Positions 49,241 through 59,700 are shown, numbered from the stretch's first letter. The stretch: DNA of 64,000 nt from Corallococcus terminator (GCF_003611635.1 NZ_RAVZ01000006.1:16534-80533); one strand, 5' to 3'. The notes: generated by a model from the letters alone, not told the origin. Translations and numbers: made by a program.

Positions 49241-49840
49241 TCAGAACACCCAGGGCCCCAGGCCCGTGGGTGCCCCGTCACACGCCGCTCGCAGCCGCGC
49301 CTGCGCGTCCTCGTAGGACAGCCGGGCCGCATCCGCCTTCAGCTCCGGGGAGGCCCAGTCCCGCCACGAGCGCAGCACCGCGACGTGGTGACCGTCCTCC
49401 TCCTGCGCTTCGGAGAAGTGGACCAGCAGGCGCTCCTCCAGCGCTTCCCGCGCCTTGGTCCAGGGGCCTTCCTTGTCCATCTTCACGCGGCCATCGCGCT
49501 CCACGGAGGAGAGCAGCGAACGGGCTTCCAGGGACAAGCCCTGGAGCGAGGGCCGGCGGCGCCCGGGCTCCATCGCGACGCGGTAGACGGAGGCCCACAG
49601 CGTGGGATCCACGAAGGCCACCTTGCCCTCCACCAGGCGCACGGCGAGCACGTCCGGCGAGGCGCGCAGTTGGCGGCCCAGCCGGTACGCGAGCCGTCCC
49701 TTCGCATGTTCGCGCCAGCTCCCGGCGGGCCGTCCACCCATGACCTGTTCGACGAGGGACGTGGGCCCGTGGGTGGGCACCTCGGTGATGACGTGGCGCG
49801 TGCGCACCAGCTCCTCCGCGTCCCTCAACGTCCTGACCAT
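49241..49840 (-). CDS. Hypothetical cytoplasmic protein downstream of an AraC regulator
   Basis: 199 residues from an ATG preceded by AGGAGAGGGG; the open frame runs further upstream without support. Charged, no signal peptide or membrane segment. The start RTLRDAEELVRTRHVITEVPTHGPTSLVEQVMG and the ending RLSYEDAQARLRAACDGAP show mixed helix and strand. No family was recognised. It lies 116 bp after the AraC-type gene on the same strand, with an inverted repeat between. Confidence 0.6.
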   Translation of the reverse strand: MVRTLRDAEELVRTRHVITEVPTHGPTSLVEQVMGGRPAGSWREHAKGRLAYRLGRQLRASPDVLAVRLVEGKVAFVDPTLWASVYRVAMEPGRRRPSLQGLSLEARSLLSSVERDGRVKMDKEGPWTKAREALEERLLVHFSEAQEEDGHHVAVLRSWRDWASPELKADAARLSYEDAQARLRAACDGAPTGLGPWVF

Positions 49841-49933
49841 GCGCGTGCCCCTCTCCTGGGCGCGACGGGGTGCCACGCCCATGGGAAAAACGTTCCGCGC
49901 GCGGCACGGATTCCAGGCGGCCCTGCCCGGGCA

Positions 49934-49958
49934 AACCTGTAGGACAGTCGGACAGGTT
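49934..49958. promoter_or_regulatory. Inverted repeat between the AraC gene and the following gene
   Basis: AACCTGT (49934-49940) and ACAGGTT (49952-49958) form a perfect 7-bp dyad with an 11-nt spacer, overlapping the AraC-gene stop codon. The spacer extends it into a direct repeat of GGACAG. It lies about 95 bp before the start of the 199-residue protein gene and could be an operator; a weak hairpin is the alternative. Confidence 0.35.
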
Positions 49959-50994
49959 ACGCGGAGCCGTCCTTCGCGCCCTGCGCCTGCTGCCAGTGCC
50001 CCGGGGTCGTGCCGCTCCATCGGCGGAATGCGCGGGTGAAGGCGCTGGGGTCGCTGAAGCCCAGGAGGAAGGCGATTTCGAAGTGGGGCAGCAGCCCGTC
50101 GCGCAGGAACTGGAAGGCGCGGTCGCGGCGCACGGCGTCCTCCAGGCCCGCGAACGTGACGCCCTCCTCCCGCAAGCGGCGCTGGAGCGTGCGCTCACTC
50201 ACCGCGAGCCGTGACGCGACATCCGCGGGCACCAGGTCGCCCGTACGGGGCTGGGCCGCGAGCACCTCCCCCACCTGTTCGCGCCAGGAGCGGGTCTCGT
50301 GGATGCGCAGTTGCGCCAACTCCGCTTCGGCACGTGCGTGGAGCAGGTTGCCCAGTTCGATGTCCGCGTGACGGATGGGAAGCCGCGCGGCGGCCGCATC
50401 GCCTTCCACCAGGTAGGCGCTCGCGTCGTATTCGGCGGTGATGCCCAGGAAGTCCTCCACGGCGGCGGAGGCCGCATGGCGGGGGTGCGCGAAGCAGATG
50501 CGCGTGGGATTCCAGTCCTCGCCGCTGAGCAGCCGGGCGCTGGACACCAGCGTCACCAGCAGCCCCTCCGGCGGGTGCTGGAGGCGCGGGGCCCAGGCAT
50601 CGAGCGGATCCAGGTGCAGCTCCACGCGCAGCGCGCGGTCCGTCTGGAGCACGCGCCACTTCGTGCGCGGGTCGAGCAGCGCGTTGATGCGGCAGTAGCG
50701 CTGGATGGAGGTGCCCAGGTCCGGGCTGTTGACGAGCACATAGCCGACGAGCCCCACGTGCGTGGGCTCCACCGCCTGCGCGAGCCGCACGGCCAGGGCT
50801 TCCGTGCCGCCCACCTGGACGAGCAGGGCCCACAGGCGCTCCAGCGCCGTGTAGGGCACCCGCACGTCCGGCCGCGCCAGCCGGTCCTCCTCCTCGCCCA
50901 CGGTTTCCAGCAGGAGCGCGCGCGGGATTCCCAGTGACTCACCGACGTGGAACAGCGGACGGAAGAGGGAGGACAGGAGCGCCTGGGGACGCAT
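49957..50994 (-). CDS. AraC-family transcriptional regulator
   Basis: 345 residues. The N-terminal region (about 1-215) matches the Arabinose_bd-type ligand domain found in OruR/ArgR-like AraC regulators. The C-terminal AraC DNA-binding domain has two helix-turn-helices, with SERTLQRRLREEGVTF and the signature EIAFLLGFSDPSAFTRAFRRWSGTTPGHW. It is divergent from the cytochrome P450 gene with 132 bp between, the usual arrangement for a regulator of the neighbouring gene; the inducer is unknown. Confidence 0.92.
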   Translation of the reverse strand: MRPQALLSSLFRPLFHVGESLGIPRALLLETVGEEEDRLARPDVRVPYTALERLWALLVQVGGTEALAVRLAQAVEPTHVGLVGYVLVNSPDLGTSIQRYCRINALLDPRTKWRVLQTDRALRVELHLDPLDAWAPRLQHPPEGLLVTLVSSARLLSGEDWNPTRICFAHPRHAASAAVEDFLGITAEYDASAYLVEGDAAAARLPIRHADIELGNLLHARAEAELAQLRIHETRSWREQVGEVLAAQPRTGDLVPADVASRLAVSERTLQRRLREEGVTFAGLEDAVRRDRAFQFLRDGLLPHFEIAFLLGFSDPSAFTRAFRRWSGTTPGHWQQAQGAKDGSA

Positions 50995-51126
50995 CACCCG
51001 CCAGCATGGCCCAGCCGCCTTGGGACTCGCAATGCGCCCTGGCGCCCGGGGACAACGCGTTGGCGTCCTGAGACCATGCGCGCGGGCCGGCGGGGCGCGA
51101 TACCTCCCGGCAGGAGGAGTCACCCG

Positions 51127-52512
51127 ATGACCACCGCCGCCGCCACCGCTGCCCGCATTCCCACCGGCCCCCGGGGCCACCTGCTGATGGGCGTACTGCC
51201 CCAGGTGCGCCGCGACATCCTGGGCTTCCTGTCAGCCATCCATCGCGAGTACGGGGACGTGGTGAGCTACCGCCTGGGCCCCATCAAATCGCACCTCATC
51301 GCCCACCCGGACGGGGTGCGTCACGTGTTGCAGGACCACGTGAAGAACTACACGAAGGACCACCTCTCGTACCGGATGGGGAAGTGGATCACCGGCAATG
51401 GACTCCTGACGAGCCAGGGGGACTTCTGGCTCCGGCAGCGGCGGCTGGCGCAGCCCGCGTTCCACCGGCAGCGCATCGCCGGCATGGCGGCGCAGATGAT
51501 CCAGTCCACGGAAGCGATGCTCCAGCGCTGGGACGCCTCCGCCGCGCAGGGCACGCCGGTGGGCATCACGGAGGAGATGATGCGGCTGTCGCTGGGCATC
51601 GTCGGTGAGGCGCTCTTCGGCACGTCCGTGGAGGACCAGACCGCTCGGGTGGGAGCGGCCTTCAACGAGCTCAGCCGGCAGATCGCCGAGCGCTTCCGGT
51701 CCTTCAACATGCTGCCGCCCGTGCTTCCCACGCGGAACGACCGGGCCTTCCGCGCGGCGCGCACCACGCTGAAGGAGACGGTGCAGGGCATCATCGCCAC
51801 GCGCAGGCAGCGCCCCGAGGACACCGGCGACCTGCTCTCCATGTTGATGGCCGCGCGCGACGAGGACACGGGCACGGGCATGACGGACGCGCAGTTGGGG
51901 GACGAGGTGCTGACGATGCTCCTCGCGGGCCACGAGACGACGGCCACGACGCTGAGCTGGGTCTTTGGACTGCTGGCGAAACACCCCGACGTCGAGGCCC
52001 GGCTGCACGCGGAGGTGGATGCGGTCCTCGCGGGCCGTGCGCCCACGGTGGAGGACGTGCCGAAGCTTGGGTACACGCGGCAGGTGGTGGAGGAGGCGAT
52101 GCGGCTGTACCCGGCGGCGGTCATCTTCAGCCGCACCGTGATGGAGGACGACGTCATCGGCGGCTTCAAGATTCCGAAGGGCACCGCGGTGGACGTGAGC
52201 CCCTACGTCACGCACCGCCATCCGGACTTCTGGGAGGAGCCGGACCTCTTCCGTCCGGAGCGCTTCGCCCCGGAGGCCGCCGCGAAACGGCACCGCTTCG
52301 CCTGGTTCCCGTTCAGCGGTGGGCCGCGCCAGTGCATCGGCAACAGCTTCGCGATGATGGAGTCACAGCTCGTGCTCGCCACCGTCGCGCAGCGCTACCA
52401 ACTGCGCGAGGCGCCTGGATTCACGTTGCAGCCGGAGTCGCACCTGTCGCTGCGGCCCTTCGGCGGACTGCCCATGCATCTGGAGCGGCGGAGCCCTGTC
52501 GCCCGCTCCTGA
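51127..52512 (+). CDS. Cytochrome P450
   Basis: 461 residues from an ATG eight bases after GGAGGAG. The I-helix oxygen-activation motif is AGHETT (267-272), the ExxR motif is EEAMRLYP, the PERF-like motif is FRPERF, and the heme-binding loop is FSGGPRQCIGN with Cys403 as the axial ligand. The sequence resembles bacterial CYP102-like and other fatty acid or xenobiotic hydroxylases with a class II-like look. No ferredoxin or reductase partner lies beside it. Regulated, by inference, by the divergent AraC protein. Confidence 0.95.
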   Translation: MTTAAATAARIPTGPRGHLLMGVLPQVRRDILGFLSAIHREYGDVVSYRLGPIKSHLIAHPDGVRHVLQDHVKNYTKDHLSYRMGKWITGNGLLTSQGDFWLRQRRLAQPAFHRQRIAGMAAQMIQSTEAMLQRWDASAAQGTPVGITEEMMRLSLGIVGEALFGTSVEDQTARVGAAFNELSRQIAERFRSFNMLPPVLPTRNDRAFRAARTTLKETVQGIIATRRQRPEDTGDLLSMLMAARDEDTGTGMTDAQLGDEVLTMLLAGHETTATTLSWVFGLLAKHPDVEARLHAEVDAVLAGRAPTVEDVPKLGYTRQVVEEAMRLYPAAVIFSRTVMEDDVIGGFKIPKGTAVDVSPYVTHRHPDFWEEPDLFRPERFAPEAAAKRHRFAWFPFSGGPRQCIGNSFAMMESQLVLATVAQRYQLREAPGFTLQPESHLSLRPFGGLPMHLERRSPVARS

Positions 52513-52516
52513 GGAT

Positions 52517-54016
52517 TCAGGGAGGAACGACGGACGCGCGCTGCACCTGGGACACTCCGGGCAGCGTGGGCGCGGGGTTGAGCGCCTGGATGAGCATCGC
52601 GCGCAGGGCCTGCGTGAGGTCCTCGCCCGGAGCAATCGCTCCAGCGGGCGCGCCCAGCAACGGATTGGGAATCTCCGTCCCCACCACCACGATGGGGATG
52701 CGGACCTCCCACGCCAGGTAGTGCGCCAGCTTCACCGCCGGCTCCGAGGAGTCCATCAACAACGCACCGATGGCGCCCGCGCTGAACGGACGCCACAGCG
52801 GACGCGCGGCCTCGGCGGGCGGCAGCACGCAGAAGTCCACGTTGAGCACGTCACTGAGCTCCAGCCGCCCCAGCGTCCCGAAGCCGCTCTTCACCGCCGT
52901 CGGATCCGCCGACAGCGCCTCCAGCCCCGGCACCCTCGCCAGGATGCGCCGCGCCGCGGACGAACCGCTGCCGCACACGAACACCTTCGCCGTGGCCACC
53001 CGCGCGGGGGCTCGCGTGCGCAACAGGCGGCCACGCAACGCGTGCACCTCCGCCGCGCCGATGAGGTCTCCCGCGCCCAGGTTCTGGCCTTCGCTCTCCG
53101 TCGGCCGCGCCACGCCCTTCTGGAGCAGCGTGGACAGCACGCCCAGCACCTCCATGTCCGTGGCGGGCGCCAGGTCCAGCACCTCACCCAGGGCTCGCGG
53201 CTGGCGCAGCAGTTCCATCACCTGCGCCGTCACCGGGTGCTGCGCTTCGGACAGGTCCACCTCCGGCGCCAGCATCAGCCGGGTGTGGCGCGGCGGCAGG
53301 TTCGGCAAGAGCCGGTTCACTTCATCCGACTGCCGCATGCCTTCGAGCAGCGCGTCGTCCATCGCGCGATTGATGCGCGGCCGGGCGGAGTTCGTGCCGG
53401 GCGTGAACGTGAAGTTGCCTTCCGTCCACGACAGCAGCCGGAACAGCGCCTTCTCCCCTTCCACCCTCCCGAGCCGCGCGTTCACCGTGCGTCCGTCGGA
53501 GACGGTGATCTCCCCGCGCTCCGAACCGCGCTCCAGCGACAGCCGGCCGTTGCGCTTGTTCATGCCCAAAATCTGCATGAGGTCCGGGATGCTGAGCTGG
53601 CTGAGCGACCCTTCGATTTCCTGCTGCTCGCTCTTGAGGTCCTTGGCCGCTTCGTTGCGCCGGAAGATGTGCTCGATGCGGCTGAGCACCTCGTCCAGGT
53701 TGAAGGGCTTGCGCAGCATGCCGTCGCGCGGGCCCCGCGCCCGGTCCGTGTCCAGGCTGGACGTGGTGAGCACCACCGGGATGTCTTCGGTGCGCGGGTT
53801 GGTGCGCAGAATCTGCACGAACGTGCGCGCGTCCAGGAGCCGGCACGCCTCATCGAAGAGCGTCAGGTCCGGGTGCCGCAGCACCGCGACCTCCAGCGCC
53901 CGCGAGCCATCCGGCGCGTAGTGCACCTGATAGCCCTTGGTCCTGAGCGCACGAGACAGCGCGCGCACGGAGTCGAGGTCGGGGTCGGCGATGAGGATCT
54001 TCCGCACCTGTGCCAC
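52517..54016 (-). CDS. Response regulator with DUF4388 domain
   Basis: 499 residues from a GTG start (GGAG upstream). Receiver domain in residues 1-120: acidic pocket in IADPDLD, phosphorylation site Asp55 (LTLFDEA), TTSS and RKPF. Residues about 140-240 match DUF4388 (SLSQLSIPDLMQILGMNKRNGRLSLE), found in PatA-like and myxobacterial regulators, and a further region of about 250 residues follows that I do not recognise. No DNA-binding domain is evident, so output is probably protein-protein. It lies 18 bp after the next regulator gene, at the end of the operon. Confidence 0.87.
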   Translation of the reverse strand: MAQVRKILIADPDLDSVRALSRALRTKGYQVHYAPDGSRALEVAVLRHPDLTLFDEACRLLDARTFVQILRTNPRTEDIPVVLTTSSLDTDRARGPRDGMLRKPFNLDEVLSRIEHIFRRNEAAKDLKSEQQEIEGSLSQLSIPDLMQILGMNKRNGRLSLERGSERGEITVSDGRTVNARLGRVEGEKALFRLLSWTEGNFTFTPGTNSARPRINRAMDDALLEGMRQSDEVNRLLPNLPPRHTRLMLAPEVDLSEAQHPVTAQVMELLRQPRALGEVLDLAPATDMEVLGVLSTLLQKGVARPTESEGQNLGAGDLIGAAEVHALRGRLLRTRAPARVATAKVFVCGSGSSAARRILARVPGLEALSADPTAVKSGFGTLGRLELSDVLNVDFCVLPPAEAARPLWRPFSAGAIGALLMDSSEPAVKLAHYLAWEVRIPIVVVGTEIPNPLLGAPAGAIAPGEDLTQALRAMLIQALNPAPTLPGVSQVQRASVVPP

Positions 54017-54034
54017 GGTCAGGGCTCCACTTCG

Positions 54035-55885
54035 TCAGTAGGGCTGCAGGTCGTATTCGGCCTGGAGCTTGGAGATGAGCCCGTCCACCACCGCGGTGTC
54101 CGAGGTGTGGAACCCCCACGTCGCGCCCCGCCCGCGCCGCTGGATGAGCGCGTACGACGCACTCTCCGACAGCCAGAGAATGAACTCGTGGCGCGCCACC
54201 CGTTCGTCGCCTTCCAGGAACACCGGCGTGAGCGCAGGATGCGACTCCAGGTCCACGCGCCGACCCAGCAGGTAGATGCGCGACGACAGGTCCGGCGGCG
54301 CCTGCTCCAGTCCCACCGCCAGCGGCAGGTCCGCGCGGATCTCCGGCCCTCCTACGTAGAGCAGTCCACGCGAGCCGGGGTCGCGCACCAGCTCGCGGGC
54401 GATCTCCACCTGGAGCTCGTCGAAGAGCACGTCCGCCACCTTGCCCCGGCGGCTGGGTTCCGCCCGGTCGTCGGTGGGCAGGCGCGGGCTGTTGGGCGTG
54501 CCCAGCAGCAGGTCCACCTCGTCCCAGAACGGCAGCCCGTCCAGCATCAGCCGGCGCTGGAGCGACGCGCGGCGCTCGTCCATCCGGCGGCGGCAGCGGT
54601 GCACCAGCTCGTCGAAGTCCTCGCCGTCCTTGGGGAAGGTGCTCGCACCGCCCACCAACGCCAGGGGCAGGCGCTGCTCCACGTCCTGCACCTCCGGCTC
54701 GTCGCGCACCGCCGCCACGGCGCGGCGCACGAACATCATCGCGCCGAAGAAGTCCGTCTCCGGCAGCAGCAGGTAGAACTCCTGATCGCTCGCCTTCGCG
54801 ATGACGTCCGAGTCGCGGATGATCTTGCTGAGCGCCTTGATGATGCCGCGCACCGCCTTCTTCGCCTCGGAAGCGCCCAGCCGCACGCGCACCAGCGGCA
54901 GGTTGTCGATGCTGAAGGTGAGCAGCGAGAACGTGCGCCCGTACCGCCGCGCCTTGTAGATCTCCTTGGACGCGTAATCGGTGAAGTAGCTCAGGTTGTA
55001 CGCAGCCGTGTCGCGGTCGCGCAGGCCCAGGCGCTGGAGCGCGAGCAGCTTGCGGCCATTCTTCACGCCCACCGCGGCGAAGTCCGCCAGCACCTTCGCG
55101 TCGCGCGTGTGCTCCGCGCGGAAGTCGCCGGTGAGCGGGTCCGACAACTGCGCCAGACCCATCACCTCACCCGCGGCGACGAGCGGCACGTAGAGCACCG
55201 TGGAGCGCTCGTCGCGCGCGAGCCACGGCAGCGCCTCCCTGAGCCTCAGGGACAGCGGCCCCTCCGGGCTCATCTTCTCCGGCAGGAACTGCTTGTCGAG
55301 CAGCCCCCGGTACGAGCGCAGCCCCAGGTCTCCCCGGTCGTCCACCACCCACAGCGCGGCGCTCTGCGCGTCGCACACCGAACCCAGGTCCGCGATGACG
55401 CGCTCCTGGAGCCACTCCAGGTCCGGATGGGACAACAGCTCCAGGCACCGCTGCTGAAGGTTGTGGAAGCGGGCGAACTCCAGGTTTTCATCCTGGAGCC
55501 GCGAGCGTTCGTGTCGAAGCTGGGCGCGCTCCATGGCGCGGTCCACCGCGAGCAGCAGGTCCGCCTCTTCAATCGGCTTGGTGAGGCAGTCCGCCACGCC
55601 CAGGCGCAGCGCGACCTCCGAGCCCTGCACGTCGGTGCGGTGGCTGACGAGGATGACCTCCTGCTCCGGGTCGCGCTCCCGCAGGCGGGAGGTGAGCGCG
55701 AAGCCGTCCACGCCGGGCATCACCACGTCGGTGAGGACCAGGTCGAACGTGGCCCGGGACACCTCCTCCAGCGCGAGGGTGGCGTTCTCCACGGCGACCA
55801 CGCGGTGCCCGCGCTGCGACAGCAGGTCCGTGGCGAGTTGTCGGAAGAACAGGTCGTCGTCGACGACGAGGATCGTACCAGCCAC
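54035..55885 (-). CDS. Response regulator with GAF-like and degenerate GGDEF-like domains
   Basis: 616 residues from a GTG start. Receiver domain in residues 1-125 with phosphorylation site Asp53 (LVLTDVVMPG) and TKP near 103. Residues about 135-290 look like a GAF sensor domain (FHNLQQRCLELL, VLYVPLVAAGEVMGLAQL). Residues about 300-440 follow the GGDEF fold (FSLLTFSIDNLPLVRVRLG), but the signature is SDQEF near residue 363, so diguanylate cyclase activity is unlikely. The C-terminal 170 residues are not recognised. It lies 33 bp after dapF. Confidence 0.82.
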   Translation of the reverse strand: MAGTILVVDDDLFFRQLATDLLSQRGHRVVAVENATLALEEVSRATFDLVLTDVVMPGVDGFALTSRLRERDPEQEVILVSHRTDVQGSEVALRLGVADCLTKPIEEADLLLAVDRAMERAQLRHERSRLQDENLEFARFHNLQQRCLELLSHPDLEWLQERVIADLGSVCDAQSAALWVVDDRGDLGLRSYRGLLDKQFLPEKMSPEGPLSLRLREALPWLARDERSTVLYVPLVAAGEVMGLAQLSDPLTGDFRAEHTRDAKVLADFAAVGVKNGRKLLALQRLGLRDRDTAAYNLSYFTDYASKEIYKARRYGRTFSLLTFSIDNLPLVRVRLGASEAKKAVRGIIKALSKIIRDSDVIAKASDQEFYLLLPETDFFGAMMFVRRAVAAVRDEPEVQDVEQRLPLALVGGASTFPKDGEDFDELVHRCRRRMDERRASLQRRLMLDGLPFWDEVDLLLGTPNSPRLPTDDRAEPSRRGKVADVLFDELQVEIARELVRDPGSRGLLYVGGPEIRADLPLAVGLEQAPPDLSSRIYLLGRRVDLESHPALTPVFLEGDERVARHEFILWLSESASYALIQRRGRGATWGFHTSDTAVVDGLISKLQAEYDLQPY

Positions 55886-55918
55886 GGCGCTCGGGGGAGA
55901 AGGGAGGAAAAGCGAAGG

Positions 55919-56770
55919 TTATCGGGCCCTTGGAAGGGCTACAACGCCTTCGAAGACGAAGGCGACCGGACCGCGCAGTCGGATGTCGGACAGGTCGTCC
56001 GGAACGCGGATGCGCAGATCGCCGCCCGGCAGGGTGACGCGCATCCAGGCATTGCCCGGCAGGCGCTTCGCCAGCACCGCCGCCACCGCGGAGGCGCACG
56101 CGCCCGTGCCACAGGCCTGGGTGAGCCCACAGCCTCGCTCCCAGACGACGACGGTGAGGCCGTCCTCGTCCACGCGCACGAACTCCACGTTGGTGCGGTC
56201 CGGGAAGGCCGGGTGGCGCTCCAGGCCGGGCCCCAGGCGCTCGGCATCCTCCAGGGGCTGATCCAGGAGGACCAGGTGCGGGTTGCCCATGTTCACTGCG
56301 GTGCCCATCAGCTCCGGGTGTCCGGGCACGGGGGATGCCACGAAGGGCTGCCCCGTCGTCCCCGAAGGCAGGTTCGCGGCCACCAGCCGCGCCGGGCCCA
56401 TGGAGATGTCCACGCCCACCACGCCCCCGTCGCCGTAGCCGGGCTCGCAGGTGAGCACGCCCGCCCCCGTCTCCACGTCGAGCAGCGCGGGGTGTTCTCC
56501 GGAATGATCCACCAGATACTTCACCGCACAGCGCAGGCCGTTGCCGCACATCTCCGCGATGCTGCCGTCGACGTTGTGGACGACCATGCGCGCCATCCCC
56601 CGGGTGGAGGGGAGGATGGCCAGCACGCCGTCCGCGCCAATGCCCCGGCGCCGGTCGCACAGCCAGCGGGACTGCTCCGGGGTGATGTCCACGCCCGTGC
56701 GACGGCGGTCCAGGACGACGAAGTCGTTGCCCAGGCCGTGGTACTTGAAGATGCGTTCGCTTGCGTCCAC
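55919..56770 (-). CDS. dapF: Diaminopimelate epimerase
   Basis: 283 residues from a GTG start. The two catalytic cysteines are Cys75 (AEMCGNGLRC) and Cys220 (QACGTGACAS), in the two halves of the family's duplicated fold; KYHGLGNDFVVLD and NMGNPHLVL are conserved. It converts LL- to meso-diaminopimelate for lysine and peptidoglycan synthesis. It lies 24 bp after the giant coiled-coil gene and 33 bp before a response regulator, so an essential cell-wall gene is embedded in a signalling operon. Confidence 0.97.
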   Translation of the reverse strand: MDASERIFKYHGLGNDFVVLDRRRTGVDITPEQSRWLCDRRRGIGADGVLAILPSTRGMARMVVHNVDGSIAEMCGNGLRCAVKYLVDHSGEHPALLDVETGAGVLTCEPGYGDGGVVGVDISMGPARLVAANLPSGTTGQPFVASPVPGHPELMGTAVNMGNPHLVLLDQPLEDAERLGPGLERHPAFPDRTNVEFVRVDEDGLTVVVWERGCGLTQACGTGACASAVAAVLAKRLPGNAWMRVTLPGGDLRIRVPDDLSDIRLRGPVAFVFEGVVALPRAR

Positions 56771-56794
56771 GGGACCAAGTCTAGACGGCTGCCC

Positions 56795-59700
56795 TTATTC
56801 GCGCTCGCCGACCTTCTTGGACGAGGGCGGAAGGTCCAGCGCGGGCATGGACCGGCGCGAGGACGTGGGGCCAGCGGGCCCACTGGAGCGGCGCAGCTCG
56901 GCCAGCTCCGCCTCCCGGGCGGCCAACTGGTCCTGCATGGTCTCCACGTGGGCCTGGAGGACCTCCATCTCGGCGGCCATCTCCAGCACGGCCTCGGGGG
57001 GCTGGCCGGACGAGGAGGCCTTCGACTCCTCCAGCGCCTGGACCAGCGTCTCGCGCTCCGTCTCCAGGGCTTCCAGCCGGGCCTGCTGCTCGCGGATCCG
57101 CGCGGTGAGCTGGTCGCGTTCGGCGCGCTCGGCGTCCAGGATGCGCGCGGCATCCACGGCCGCGGTCTCCAGCGAGGTGGCGCGGCCTTCCAGGCGGACG
57201 CGGGCGGACCGGGCCACGGTCAGGTCCGACTGGAGGCGTTCGCGCTCGGAGGCCATGGCGGTGCGTTCGGTGTCGGCACGGCGGGCCTGGGCCTCGGCGG
57301 CGGTGGCGGCCTGGGTGAGGGAGGCCACGCGGGACTCCAACGCGGCCTGTTCGGTGCGCGCGTCAGCGAGCGCGGTGGAGAGCCGGGTCTCCAGGGCGGA
57401 GAGGGCTTCGCGCGTCTGTTCGGCGGCCTGCGCGAGCCGGGCCTCCAGTTCGGACTGGTTCGTCGCGGCACGGGCCAGCGCTTCCGCGAGCCGCGACTCG
57501 TGGTCCGCCCTTCCCTGCTCGGCCTGCGTGGAGAGGGCCGCGAGCCGGGCTTCCAGATCCGCCCGTTCGGCCGCCGCCTGGGCGGTGACTTCCACGAGGC
57601 GCGCTTCGATGGCGGCCTTCTCCGTCCCTGCCTGCGCGGTGAGTTCGGAGAGGCGCACCTCCAGGTCCGCCTTGTCCGTGCCCGCGTTCGCCAGGGCTTC
57701 GGCGAGCCGCACTTCCAACTCCGCCCTGTCGGAGCCAGCGCTTGCGATGCGGGCCTCCAGGTCGGCCTTCTCCTGCTCAGCGCGAGCGGTGAGCTCCGCG
57801 AGCCGGGCCTCGAACGACGCCTGTTCGCCCTCGGTGCGCGCGGCGACGGCGGCGAGCGATTCCTCCAGTTGGGCCTTCTCGGTGCTCGCGAGCGACAACG
57901 CCTCCGCGAGCCGGGCCTCCAGCGCATCCTGTGCCGCACGAGCCTGGGCCGCGACTTCGGCGAGCTGGGCTTCGCGCTCCTCGGCGTCCCGGGCGAGCTG
58001 CTGCTCCAGGGTGGACGCGCGCGCGTTCTCGCTTCGGGCGGTCTCCGTGAAACGGGCCGCGTCGGCGCGGGCGGTCTCCAGTTCGGCGCGCAGGGCTTCG
58101 AGGGCGGTCCGCTCCGCTTCGAGCGACGACTCCAGGTTCGTGGCCTTGCCCGCGAAGCGCCGCGCGGTCTCCAACTGCACCACGAGCAGCTCCGCGTGTT
58201 CGCGCGTGGCGGCGAGTCGATCACTCGCGTCCGTCAGCTCCGCTTCCAGCCGGCCGACCTGCTGTCCCCGCTCGTGCAGCGCGGCGTGGGCGCGTTGCAG
58301 CTCGGAGCCCAGGCGCATCAGCTCCTGGTGCGCGGCGCCCAACTGAGCGGTGTCCGCGCGCAGGGTGGCCAGCTCCTGCTCCTTCAGCGCGAGCTGTTCG
58401 CGCACCTCATCCAGGTCCTGCTGCTGACGCTCGGCCCGGGAGAGCGCGCCTTCCATCTGCGCTTCCATGGACACACGCAGGGCCCCGGCCTCGCGCAGCT
58501 CCTGCTCGCGCGTGGACAGGGACTGCATGAGGCGCGTCGCCCGTGCTTCGGCCTCGCGCGCCACTTCCTGCGACTGGGCGCCTTCCTCGAACCGCGCCTC
58601 CGCGTTTTTCCGAGCGGCCTCCGCCTGCGCGAGCGAGTCCTCCAACGCCCCCAGGTTCGCGGTCTCCGCGGCGAGCCGGAACTCGACTTCCGTCAGCGAC
58701 GCTTCCAGTTCGGTGCGTCGCGCGGTCTCGGAGGCAGCGCGCTTCTCCGCCGCCGCCAGCGCCTGCTCCAACGAGGTGAGTCGCGCGACCTCGGAGGCAT
58801 ACCGCGTCTCCGCTTCCGCCAGCGCCTGCTCCAACGTGGTGAGCCGTGCGGCCTCGGAGCCCTGATGGGCTTCGGCGTTCTTCAGCGACGCTTCCAGTTC
58901 AGCGCGACGCGCGGCCTCCTCGGCACCGCGTGCTTCGGCGGCCTGCAACGTCGCTTCCAACTCGGCGCGGCGCGCGGCTTCAGCGGACTGACGGGCTTCG
59001 GCCTCCGTGAGCGCCTGCTCCAGGGAGGTGACCCGCGCGGACTCGGCGACATGCCGGGCCTGGGCCTCCGCGAGCGACTGCTCCACCGACGCGAGCCGCG
59101 TGGTCTCGGAGACAAGCCGGGCCTCCGCGTCCGCGAGGGCCTGCTGCATTGAGGGCAGGCGCGCGGCTTCGGCGGCGTATCGGGCCTCGGCATCCGACAG
59201 CGCCGCTTCCAGTTCGGCGCGACGCGCGGCCTCGGAGGCAAGCCGGGACTCGGCCTCCGACAGGGCTGCATCGCGGGACTGAGCCGCGGCACGCTCCTGC
59301 GCGAGCGTCTGCTCCACTTCGGACAGGCGCTCCCGCTGCGCCGTGGACTCCCCGCGCAGGGTCTCCAGCTCCGCGCGAAGCGCGGCCAGGGCCGCCTGGG
59401 CCTCCACGAGCGCGGCTTCGTCCTTCGCGCGCGACTCGCGTTCGCGGGCCTCCTGCGTGCGGGCGTCGTCCAGCGACGACAGCGCCTCGACTTCGGACCG
59501 TCGCGCCTCGGTGAGCTCCGCGCGCAGCTCCCGCAACGAAACGTCCTGGGCCGCCTGCACCTGCTTCGCGTCCGCCAGCGCGGTGCGGGCCTCCGTCAGG
59601 GCCTGTGCGCTCGCCTGGGATTCTTCCGAGGCGGTCGTCAGGGCCGTCTCATGCGATTGGCGCAAGTCCAGCAGCGCGGCTTCGTTCGCGCGCTGCGCCT

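Noticed and set aside
51127..52512. P450 as a tailoring enzyme of the peptide cluster
   Set aside because: It lies over 30 kb away behind housekeeping genes, with its own divergent regulator.
52721..59152. Very long open frame (over 2,100 codons) on the plus strand
   Set aside because: It lies antisense to the response regulators, dapF and the repeat-rich coiled coil. Its translation is low-complexity Arg/Gln/His/Leu-rich and is explained by high GC and the lack of stops opposite biased codons.
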